In this document: one piece after another, positions 1-5,150 of the stretch
How positions within the stretch are numbered: position 1 is the first letter of the stretch
How the letters are laid out: every line of letters begins with the position of its first letter
DNA from: JALORV01 sp044225415
Lineage (GTDB): Bacteria; Pseudomonadota; Gammaproteobacteria; Burkholderiales; Burkholderiaceae_F
Direction: 5' to 3'
Length of the DNA stretch: 5,150 nt
NCBI GenBank assembly: GCA_044225415.1
Contig: JBGAIO010000129.1
Coordinates: 1-5,150, forward strand
Notes under the pieces: generated by a model
Databases searched by the model: none
What the model was told of the DNA's origin: nothing
What the model saw: only the letters and a program-made list of their open reading frames with translations
Position numbers and translations under genes: made by a program

Positions 1-1301
1 ACCGGCGTATCGAGCGCGCCGCGCAGCGTGTCGACGAACTGTCCATGGTTCTCGTTTTCCGGAATCGCCGCTGCATTGAATACCGCCAGCGTCAGCGGCA
101 CATCGGATTCGCGACGCGCCAGACCGTCGGCCGCCTGCGACTCGTTGCCGAACTCCGTCGATGGCCGCAGCGCGAGCCGGGTCGACTCGCCCAGCAGATG
201 TCGCGCAAGCGTGGCGAGGCCGTCGACCCGGGCCTCGTCGAGTACGTAGCTGTACGGCGCCACACGCACGCGCGCATTGCTCGGCGCAAAAGCCGCGAGC
301 AGACGCCGGAAGTAGGGCGTTGACAGATCGAACCGGAAGGCGTTGCCGAGCCGCCGCTCGCGCCAGGCCGACCACGCGGCCAGCAGAAGGCGCGGCACGA
401 TGACGCCGAGCGCGAGCGTCACGGCGTACAGGTGGATCCACGGTCCGGCATCGGCGCCATTCGTGTTGTTGTCCGGTCCGCCGATGCGCATCGCCTCGAT
501 GGCCTGCACCGTCGGAAAGGGCATGTCGAGCAGCCGCGCGGCCGGACCCAGCACGAAGGACAGGATGGCGTGCACCGCCGGGGCCTGCAGGAACGTGCTC
601 TCCCAGCCGACGCGGTACTCGAAGGCGAGGGCGCGCAGATACAGGCCGAGCAGCGCGCCTGCCGCGAACAGCGCCGCCGACAGATGCAGAACGCGGCCGG
701 CGCGCGCGCCGAGCAGCGGCGCGCTGAGTTCGGTCCATTCGACACCGAAGCGTGCGCCGGCCGCCGCCAGGGTCGTGTCCGACAGGGACCCGGGCGCGCG
801 CGTCGCGCCCGCAACCCAGCGCCGCAGCGGGCCGAGCGAACGTCCGAGCAGCGGCTTGAGCAGCAGTCCGACATAGACCGCGAAGTTCCAGGTGATGATG
901 CCCAGCAGCGGGAACGCCAGCACGTTGATGTGGCGTCGATCGGCGACGTGCTGGACGACCGCGCCCACCACCAGTGCCGCCAGCGGCAGCGCGATGCCGA
1001 TCCACGGACGCCAGCGCAGCGCACGCAGCGTACGCAGTGCCGGCAGCTTCGTCGCGAGCTTGTCGAGCGCCAGCGTCGCGCGCTGCGCGAGGTAGAGCTG
1101 CGGAGTGGCCGCGCTGCGCGTGTCGGCGGCCTGCCAGTGCGCGAGTTCGGCAGCGGCACGGCTGGCATGGCGGCGATCATCGGCAGTGAAGAGCCGCGCA
1201 TCGGCGTCGGCCGTCTCCAGCGCGCGCAACAGCACCACGTCGCGCGCGGAGCGCTCGTCCAGTCCGCTCGCGCTGCTCGCCGGCGCGTTCGAAGGGGTCA
1301 T
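1..1301 (-). CDS. DUF2868 family integral membrane protein (partial, C-terminus beyond the left edge)
   Basis: This is a membrane protein of the DUF2868 family, whose biochemical role is unknown. The visible 433 residues begin with a soluble N-terminal part (about 1-98) carrying the family-like stretch RALETADADARLF (26-38). Four hydrophobic segments follow at about 100-118, 126-148, 204-222 and 290-310. A soluble C-terminal region contains PYSYVLDEARVDG (349-361) and AVFNAAAIPENENHGQF (406-422). The reading frame is open to the window edge, so the protein is truncated only by the window. The ATG at 1301 overlaps the TGA of the upstream metY gene (ATGA) and has no strong Shine-Dalgarno sequence, which suggests translational coupling. 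From memory, DUF2868 genes often sit next to a DUF3482 GTPase-like gene; if so here, it would lie just past position 1. The family assignment rests on remembered sequence pattern and membrane topology. Confidence 0.85.
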   Translation of the reverse strand, partial: MTPSNAPASSASGLDERSARDVVLLRALETADADARLFTADDRRHASRAAAELAHWQAADTRSAATPQLYLAQRATLALDKLATKLPALRTLRALRWRPWIGIALPLAALVVGAVVQHVADRRHINVLAFPLLGIITWNFAVYVGLLLKPLLGRSLGPLRRWVAGATRAPGSLSDTTLAAAGARFGVEWTELSAPLLGARAGRVLHLSAALFAAGALLGLYLRALAFEYRVGWESTFLQAPAVHAILSFVLGPAARLLDMPFPTVQAIEAMRIGGPDNNTNGADAGPWIHLYAVTLALGVIVPRLLLAAWSAWRERRLGNAFRFDLSTPYFRRLLAAFAPSNARVRVAPYSYVLDEARVDGLATLARHLLGESTRLALRPSTEFGNESQAADGLARRESDVPLTLAVFNAAAIPENENHGQFVDTLRGALDTP

Positions 1302-2599
1302 GCGCGACTACGCTGCAATGCCTGGTCCAGGTCCCACAGGATGTCGTCGATCGACTCGAGGCCGACCGACAGCCGCACCATGTCGGGGGTGACGCCCGCC
1401 TTCAGCTGGTCGACTTCCGACAGCTGCCGGTGCGTGGTCGACGCCGGGTGGATGACCAGCGACTTCGCATCGCCGATGTTCGCGAGATGCGACAGGAACT
1501 GCAGCGCATCGATGAACGCTTCGCCGGCCGCCGCGCCGCCGACGATGCCGAAAGTCATCACGCCGCCGGCGCCGGGCTCGCCGTCGATGCTGCGCAGGTA
1601 CTACAGCGCGGTGGCGTAGTACGGGCTCGCGGGCAGGCCGGGCCAGTTGACCCACGCCACGCGCGGATGGCTGCTGAGGAATTCGGCGACGCGCCGCGCG
1701 TTGCGGCAGTGCCGCTCCATGCGCAGGTGCAGCGTCTCCACGCCTTGCAGCAGCAGGAACGCCGACAGCGGCGCGAGTGCGGCGCCATGTACGCGCAGCA
1801 CTTCCATGCGGGCCTTCATCGTGTAGGCGAAGTCGCCGAAGGTCTCCCAGAACTTGACGCCGTGATAGCCGCGCGACGGCTGCACCATGTCAGGAAAGCG
1901 GCCGTTGCCCCAGTCGAAGCGGCCGGCCTCGACCAGCACGCCGCCGAGCGTCGTGCCGTGGCCGCCGAGGTACTTGGTGGCGGAATGCACGACGATGTCG
2001 GCGCCCCAGTCGAAGGGCCGGCACAGGTACGGCGACGCCATCGTGTTGTCGATCATCAGCGGCACGCCGGCACCGTGCGCGATGTCGGCAACCGCCGCGA
2101 TGTCGAGCACGTTGATCTTCGGATTGCCGAGCGTCTCCGCATACACCAGCCGCGTGCCGTCGCGCAGCGCGGCGCTGAAGGCCTGCGGATCGTCGGGATC
2201 GACGAAGGTCGTCTCGATGCCCATCTTGCGCAGCGTGACGTCGAACTGCGAATACGTGCCGCCGTAGAGCAGCGACGAGGCGACGATGTGCTGGCCGGGC
2301 TGCACGATCGCGAGAATGCCGGTGAGCTGCGCCGACATGCCGCTGGCGGTGGCGACCGCGGCGCGGCCGTTTTCCAGCGCCGCGACGCGCTCCTCCAGCA
2401 CCGCCACCGTCGGATTGCTGATGCGCGAATAGACGTTGCCGAAGGTCTGCAGGTTGAACAGGCTCGCGGCGTGGTCCGCGCTGTCGAACACGTACGACGT
2501 GGTCTGGTAGATCGGCGCGGCACGTGCGCCGGTCACCGGGTCGGGGATCTGCCCGGCGTGCAGGCACAGCGTCTCGATGCCGAAGGAACGGTCAGCCAC
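1298..2599 (-). pseudogene. metY: O-acetylhomoserine sulfhydrylase (MetY), interrupted by an in-frame amber codon
   Basis: MetY is a cytoplasmic PLP enzyme of the Cys/Met-metabolism family. It converts O-acetylhomoserine plus sulfide to homocysteine and acetate. Counting from the GTG start, typical motifs are visible: YSRISNPT (57-64), TASGMSA (84-90), LYGGTY (110-115), MIDNT with the PLP-contacting Asp184, and HSATKYLGGHGTTLGG (205-220) with the PLP-binding Lys209. Codon 333 is TAG. The same frame then continues without a shift for 100 codons, including VMTFGIVGG, SLVIHPASTTH (380-390) and MVRLSVGLE, where Arg409 should bind the substrate carboxylate. Without the TAG the protein would be 433 residues, close to the family norm. 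The start is a GTG preceded by GAGGAG with 7-base spacing; no in-frame ATG fits, because upstream in-frame sequence lies inside the neighbouring gene. A gene caller may report only 2599-1601 (332 residues) plus a fragment starting at 1561. The truncated product would probably be inactive. Cystathionine gamma-synthase relatives are the alternative assignment, but the length and the FGIETLCLHAG opening favour MetY. Confidence 0.85.
1601..1603 (-). other. In-frame amber stop (TAG) within metY
   Basis: On the minus strand the codons read GCG CTG TAG TAC CTG, encoding A-L-stop-Y-L, directly after PGLPASPYYAT. In MetY proteins this spot usually reads like (A)LAxKYLP, so a lysine, arginine or glutamine is expected before the Tyr-Leu. 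A single base change from AAG, CAG or GAG gives TAG. Both sides stay in one frame, so this is a point substitution and not an indel. Confidence 0.9.
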
Positions 2600-2606
2600 G
2601 AGTGGA

Positions 2607-2612
2607 CTCCTC
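2607..2612 (-). promoter_or_regulatory. Shine-Dalgarno site that sets the GTG start of metY
   Basis: The minus strand reads TAC TGA GGAGTCCACTC GTG. GAGGAG is built partly from the TGA stop codon of the CoA-binding protein gene and lies 7 bases before the GTG. This strong site decides the non-ATG start. It also implies that ribosomes finishing the first gene are well placed to initiate on metY. Confidence 0.75.
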
Positions 2613-3099
2613 AGTACGGCAACTGCCGGGGACGACGGCTGGAGATGACCTTCGTGTTCACGCCTGCCCAGTTCAGTCCGCCGAACAATCGCCCGTGCTC
2701 GATCTTCACGCAGCGGTCCTGCACGACGTCGAGCCCGGCCGCGCGCGCCTTCGCCGCCGCATCGGCGTTGCGCACGCCGAGCTGCATCCACAGGCAGCGC
2801 GCGCCGATCGCGATGGCGTCATCGGCCAGCGGCCCGATGTCGTCGCTGCGGCGGAAGCAGTCCACCATGTCGATCGGTCCGGCCGCCTGCGCGGCGCCGC
2901 GCAGGTCGGCGTAGCAGCGCTGGCCGAGCACCTCGGCGTACTTCGGATTCACGGGGATCATCGTGTAGCCGTGCTCGAGCAGGTACTTGCCGACGAAGTA
3001 GCTCGGGCGATGCCACTCGGCCGAGATGCCGACCACGGCGACGCGGCGGCAGTCGTGCAGCAGTCGGCGCAGTGTCGGGATGTCGGTGTCGTCGGCCAT
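2611..3099 (-). CDS. CoA-binding protein, YccU-type Rossmann fold
   Basis: This is a small cytoplasmic protein of 162 residues from the CoA_binding_2 family (YccU-like). These are single-domain Rossmann proteins related to the CoA-binding domain of succinyl-CoA ligases; their cellular role is not settled. Visible signatures are VAVVGISAEWHRPSYFVGKY (20-39, nucleotide-binding loop with the RPSY motif), MIPVNPKY (47-54), PIDMVDCFRRSDD (75-87), LWMQLGV (103-109) and VVQDRCVKIEH (125-135). The C-terminal GGLNWAGVNTKVISSRRP is typical of the family. The chosen ATG gives a natural start just before the Rossmann fold, with a weak GGAA 5 bases upstream. The frame runs open further upstream without family-like sequence, so a longer start is unlikely. 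It is the first gene of the minus-strand operon, only 11 bases before metY, which hints at a link to sulfur or acyl metabolism; that link is inference. Confidence 0.88.
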   Translation of the reverse strand: MADDTDIPTLRRLLHDCRRVAVVGISAEWHRPSYFVGKYLLEHGYTMIPVNPKYAEVLGQRCYADLRGAAQAAGPIDMVDCFRRSDDIGPLADDAIAIGARCLWMQLGVRNADAAAKARAAGLDVVQDRCVKIEHGRLFGGLNWAGVNTKVISSRRPRQLPY

Positions 3100-3152
3100 C
3101 GGCGTTCCAGGGGTGGCTGTCACGGGCGGGCAAGGCAGGAGCGTCGAGCCGG

Positions 3153-3158
3153 ATTCTA
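3153..3158 (-). promoter_or_regulatory. Candidate -10 element for the CoA-binding protein / metY operon
   Basis: The minus strand reads TAGAAT (5 of 6 matches to TATAAT), 53 bases ahead of the ATG at 3099. The hexamer at the expected -35 position, TCGGGG, is a poor match, so the promoter would be weak or activator-dependent. This is a motif match only. Confidence 0.35.
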
Positions 3159-3183
3159 GGCGGCGCCCGTCGCTGCCCCGAAG

Positions 3184-3200
3184 TGTCGGAATTCCTGACA
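3184..3200. promoter_or_regulatory. TGTC-N9-GACA dyad, possible operator
   Basis: The 17-base element reads TGTC, nine bases containing the palindrome GGAATTCC, then GACA. It lies between the two divergent candidate -10 boxes. Relative to the minus-strand box it would be centred roughly 45 bases before the transcription start, a usual place for an activator. I do not recognise a known regulator consensus, and short dyads can occur by chance. Confidence 0.25.
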
Positions 3201-3245
3201 TTCGCGGCGAGCGCGCCGCGATGTCGGCCACCATCTGCGCGGATG

Positions 3246-3275
3246 ATGAAAACAGCCTTCCCGCGTCTGTAGAAT
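3246..3275 (+). promoter_or_regulatory. Candidate sigma-70 promoter for the PEP-CTERM protein gene
   Basis: The -10 box TAGAAT (3270-3275) matches 5 of 6 consensus bases. ATGAAA at 3246-3251 matches 4 of 6 bases of TTGACA, with an 18-base spacer. The box ends 25 bases before the ATG, which leaves a short leader containing the ribosome binding site AGAGGG (3288-3293), 7 bases from the start. The location is plausible but the call rests on motif matching. Confidence 0.45.
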
Positions 3276-3300
3276 CCATCGCGTCACAGAGGGCAACATC

Positions 3301-3732
3301 ATGAAGCGCAAGACGCACGCAGCATCGCTCCGCATCGCAGCCGGCCTCGCGATGGCATTGGGTGTGGCCACCTCGATGCCGGTCGCCGCCGGTCCATTCG
3401 ACGGCGGCGACGCACTCGTGCAGAAGGCCCGGCCGATGGCCTTCGGTGACTTCGCGGCGCGCAAGCAGCTTTGCGCACGACAGTCCGTCGACGGCAGCTG
3501 CATGGACGACCTGCCATCGATCAAGGATGAACTGCTCGCCCCCGAGCTCGGTGATCCACCGCCGCTGCCGGACCTGCTGCCGGTGCGCGATCCGATCATC
3601 GAAGCGCCCACGATGGTGCCTCAGCCGATGGCCATCGCAGTTCCCGAGCCGTCTTCGACCGGCACGCTGCTCGCGGCCGCGCTGGTCGTTGCACTGCTGA
3701 GCCGTTCGCGCCGGCAGGCACGGCGCGCATAA
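3301..3732 (+). CDS. Small exported protein with a C-terminal PEP-CTERM sorting signal
   Basis: This 143-residue protein is not recognised beyond its targeting signals. The N-terminus (MKRKTHAASLRIAAGLAMAL onwards) is a classic Sec signal peptide: a basic start, a hydrophobic core at about 11-24, and a likely cleavage after VAA at residue 30. The mature part is short, with two cysteines (58 and 67) that could form a disulfide, then an acidic, proline-rich stretch (about 72-108, including DPPPLPDLLP). The C-terminus has the three-part PEP-CTERM layout: VPEP (114-117), a hydrophobic segment (118-134) and a basic tail RSRRQARR (135-142). Known PEP-CTERM proteins are processed at the inner membrane by an exosortase and are often linked to exopolysaccharide or the cell surface. 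The start is well supported by AGAGGG 7 bases upstream. No exosortase gene lies in the window. A simple C-terminally anchored protein is the alternative. Confidence 0.8.
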   Translation: MKRKTHAASLRIAAGLAMALGVATSMPVAAGPFDGGDALVQKARPMAFGDFAARKQLCARQSVDGSCMDDLPSIKDELLAPELGDPPPLPDLLPVRDPIIEAPTMVPQPMAIAVPEPSSTGTLLAAALVVALLSRSRRQARRA

Positions 3733-3760
3733 CCCAACGCGCTGCAAGCCGCTGCAACTC

Positions 3761-3786
3761 GCGGAACGGCGCCACGCCCGTTCCGC
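3761..3786 (+). terminator. Perfect 9-bp hairpin between the PEP-CTERM gene and the carbonic anhydrase gene
   Basis: GCGGAACGG (3761-3769) and CCGTTCCGC (3778-3786) are exact reverse complements around an 8-base loop. The hairpin begins 28 bases after the TAA of the PEP-CTERM gene. No T-run follows (the next bases are TAAAGTCC), so it is not a canonical Rho-independent terminator. It could act as a weak terminator, as an RNA-stabilising 3' structure, or as a protein-binding palindrome next to the TAAAGT box of the next gene. Confidence 0.4.
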
Positions 3787-3792
3787 TAAAGT
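3787..3792 (+). promoter_or_regulatory. Weak candidate -10 element for the carbonic anhydrase gene
   Basis: TAAAGT matches TATAAT at 4 of 6 positions and lies 52 bases before the ATG, directly after the inverted repeat. The expected -35 position falls inside the hairpin's left arm and has no good match. It is given only because the gene seems to need its own promoter after a 112-base gap and a hairpin. Confidence 0.2.
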
Positions 3793-3844
3793 CCGCCTCG
3801 TTCCCCACCCGCAGGGTCCGCCACAGGCCCTGGAGCCGAGACGG

Positions 3845-4471
3845 ATGATCGACGCCTCCGAAGCGCTGCAGCGACTGCGCGCCGGCAATCAACGCTTCGC
3901 CGCCCGCCTGGGCAGCGACGCGGTGCTGCACGTGAATCCGCAGCGACTGCAGCTGCCCGAACGCCATCTGCCGTTTGCGATCGTCCTCGGCTGTTCGGAC
4001 GCGCGCGTGCCGGCCGAGATCGTGTTCGACCAGGGTCTGGGCGACCTGTTCGTCATCCGCGTTGCCGGCAACATCGTCGCGCCCTCACAGGTGGGCAGCG
4101 TGGAGTTCGCGGCGTCTCGCTTCGGCACGCGCCTGGTGGTGGTGCTGGGCCATTCGCAATGTGGCGCCATCGACGCCACGATCGAGGAACTGCAGCGCCC
4201 GGCCGAGACCCAGTCGCGCAACCTGCAGGCCATCGTCGACCGCGTGCGGCCATCGGTGGCGCCGCTGCTGAAGACCGATGCGCGCCACGATCTGGCGGCG
4301 CTGGCGCGCACGGCGATCCGCGCCAACGTGGCGACGTCGGTGGACCACCTGCGCCACGGTTCCGAGATCCTCGAGGAGCTGATCCGCAAGGAAGGGCTGC
4401 GCGTCGTGGGCGCGGAATACTCGGTGGAAACGGGCGTCGTGACGTTCTTCGACGGCGCGGCCCCGGGCTGA
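3845..4471 (+). CDS. Beta-class carbonic anhydrase
   Basis: This zinc enzyme interconverts CO2 and bicarbonate in the cytoplasm, supplying bicarbonate to carboxylases and helping pH balance. The 208-residue protein has no signal peptide. The family zinc ligands and catalytic pair are present: Cys50 and the Asp52-Arg54 dyad in GCSDARVPAE (49-58), and His103 and Cys106 in LGHSQCGAID (101-110). The conserved FVIRVAGNIV (69-78) and GSVEFA (84-89) lie between them. The C-terminal helix and strand end in GAEYSVETGVVTFFD (189-203). The length is normal for the family. The N-terminus (ASEALQRLRAGNQRF) is the usual beginning, which supports this ATG; GGAG at 3832-3835 is 9 bases upstream. All catalytic residues are intact, so the enzyme should be active. 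It appears to be transcribed separately from its neighbours, although the next gene starts only 49 bases downstream. Confidence 0.95.
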   Translation: MIDASEALQRLRAGNQRFAARLGSDAVLHVNPQRLQLPERHLPFAIVLGCSDARVPAEIVFDQGLGDLFVIRVAGNIVAPSQVGSVEFAASRFGTRLVVVLGHSQCGAIDATIEELQRPAETQSRNLQAIVDRVRPSVAPLLKTDARHDLAALARTAIRANVATSVDHLRHGSEILEELIRKEGLRVVGAEYSVETGVVTFFDGAAPG

Positions 4472-4520
4472 GCGAACCCCGTTCAGGTAGCCTCTCGCTT
4501 TTCACGTCTCTGGAGTGCTG

Positions 4521-5105
4521 ATGCAACCTCTGCATCGTTTGCTGCTGATATCCGCCTTTGCCGCGATTCCGCTGTCTGTCGCTGCCCAGCCCGCGCCGAA
4601 AGTCTTCGTGGTCGACGTCGCGCGGGTATTCGAGTCCCATCCGCAGGCCCAGTCGCAGCAGGCCGCGCTGAAGGCCGATGAGCAGAAGGCCGGCGATCAG
4701 CTGAAGGCGATCGACCGCGAACTGCGGGCGATGGCCGACCAGCTCAAGGAGAAGCAGCAGAAGCTGGAGGACCCGACGTTGCCTGCGTCGCAACGCGAGG
4801 CGGTCCGCGCTGAAGGCCAGAAGATTGCGCAGCAGATGCAGGCCAGGCAGAACGAAGGCCAGCAGCTGATGACCAAGACGCAGAGCGAGCTGCAGCAGCG
4901 TGTACAGAAGCTCCGTGCGCAGATGCTGGCAGACATCTCGAAGGCAGCGGCGGAAGTCGCGCGGCGCAAGGGCGGCACGCTGGTCTACGACAGGGGCAGT
5001 CTCGTCTATGCCGATCCGGCCTATGACATCACGCCGGACGTAGTGGCCGAAGTCGCCAAGGGTCGGCCGCAGCCGGCGGCACCCGCCAAGGCGCCGTCGA
5101 AGTAA
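4521..5105 (+). CDS. OmpH/Skp family periplasmic chaperone
   Basis: This is a 194-residue protein of the OmpH/Skp family. These periplasmic trimers hold unfolded outer-membrane proteins with long coiled-coil arms. A signal peptide is clear (MQPLHRLLLISAFAAIPLSV), with likely cleavage after VAA at residue 22. The small beta body begins with KVFVVDVARVFESHPQAQSQ (27-46). A Gln/Lys/Glu-rich coiled-coil hairpin spans about 45-150, with its tip near the proline-containing EDPTLPASQ (83-91). The body is completed by VYDRGSLVYADPAYDITPDV (155-174). A proline/alanine/lysine tail follows (183-194). The ATG at 4521 is preferred over the in-frame GTG at 4515, because GGAG at 4512-4515 lies 5 bases before the ATG and overlaps that GTG. 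In many proteobacteria skp lies between bamA and lpxD. Here the upstream neighbour is a carbonic anhydrase gene, so this may be a second, paralogous copy. Confidence 0.88.
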   Translation: MQPLHRLLLISAFAAIPLSVAAQPAPKVFVVDVARVFESHPQAQSQQAALKADEQKAGDQLKAIDRELRAMADQLKEKQQKLEDPTLPASQREAVRAEGQKIAQQMQARQNEGQQLMTKTQSELQQRVQKLRAQMLADISKAAAEVARRKGGTLVYDRGSLVYADPAYDITPDVVAEVAKGRPQPAAPAKAPSK

Positions 5106-5131
5106 ACCCGGAGTCAGGTCGTCTTGCCCTT

Positions 5132-5150
5132 TGCCTGGCCAAGCCAGGCA
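5132..5150 (+). terminator. Inverted repeat after the ompH-like gene, cut by the window edge
   Basis: TGCCTGGC (5132-5139) and GCCAGGCA (5143-5150) are perfect reverse complements with a 3-base loop (CAA), 26 bases after the stop codon. A short stable hairpin here fits a transcription terminator. The sequence that should hold the T-run lies outside the window, so the call is provisional. Confidence 0.45.

Noticed and set aside
1601..1603. Amber codon as a pyrrolysine site
   Set aside because: MetY enzymes need no such residue here, the expected residue is an ordinary Lys, Arg or Gln, and nothing in the window suggests pyrrolysine genes.
432..1619. Long plus-strand open frame of 395 codons
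   Set aside because: It lies antisense to the DUF2868 gene and the end of metY. Its arginine-, glutamine- and alanine-rich translation has no family-like motif, as expected for a shadow frame in GC-rich DNA.
1430..2914. Very long plus-strand open frame of 494 codons
   Set aside because: It is fully antisense to metY and part of the CoA-binding protein gene, both of which have clear conserved motifs. Its product is low-complexity Arg/Ala/Val/His-rich sequence.
3100..3158. Possible SAM riboswitch ahead of the metY operon
   Set aside because: The leader implied by the candidate -10 box is only about 50 bases, and I see no SAM-I or SAM-II type pairing in it or just upstream.
3741..3757. Direct repeat of GCTGCAA at 3741-3747 and 3751-3757
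   Set aside because: It is a 7-base repeat in GC-rich sequence with only two copies, which is too short to separate from chance.
2611..3888. Reading the CoA-binding protein as a 425-residue protein starting at 3888
   Set aside because: The extra N-terminal part runs antisense through the PEP-CTERM gene and the divergent promoter region and has no recognisable domain. The Rossmann fold starts just after the ATG at 3099.

Overview
This is a GC-rich chromosomal window with tightly packed genes in two divergent groups. It suggests a high-GC beta- or gammaproteobacterium. The evidence is a DUF2868-type membrane protein, a Gram-negative PEP-CTERM sorting signal and an OmpH/Skp-like periplasmic chaperone. 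The genus cannot be determined from this window.

Left block, minus strand, positions 3099 down to 1: an apparent operon. It starts with a small YccU-type CoA-binding Rossmann protein (3099-2611). Next is a metY-type O-acetylhomoserine sulfhydrylase gene (2599-1298) with a GTG start; its Shine-Dalgarno sequence overlaps the stop codon of the gene before. The last gene, a four-helix DUF2868 membrane protein (1301 to beyond the left edge), overlaps the end of metY by 4 bases (ATGA). The most striking feature is an in-frame amber codon (TAG, 1603-1601) inside metY. It separates 332 residues that hold the whole PLP site from a perfectly in-frame 100-residue C-terminal part that holds the expected substrate-carboxylate-binding arginine. 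This looks like a recent nonsense mutation, a sequencing error, or, less likely, readthrough.

Middle, 3100-3300: a divergent promoter region. The octamer TAGAATCC occurs once in each direction as a plausible -10 element, and a TGTC-N9-GACA dyad lies between the two.

Right block, plus strand, 3301-5105: a small exported protein with a C-terminal PEP-CTERM (exosortase) signal, a complete beta-class carbonic anhydrase with all catalytic residues, and an OmpH/Skp-like periplasmic chaperone. A perfect 9-bp hairpin separates the first two, and another inverted repeat touches the right edge.

The left block probably serves sulfur-amino-acid synthesis plus an uncharacterised membrane function. The right block is a set of apparently independent housekeeping or envelope genes. 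I see no CRISPR array, RNA gene, insertion sequence or phage gene, and no clear new multi-gene system. The points most worth checking are the interrupted metY and the orphan PEP-CTERM protein.
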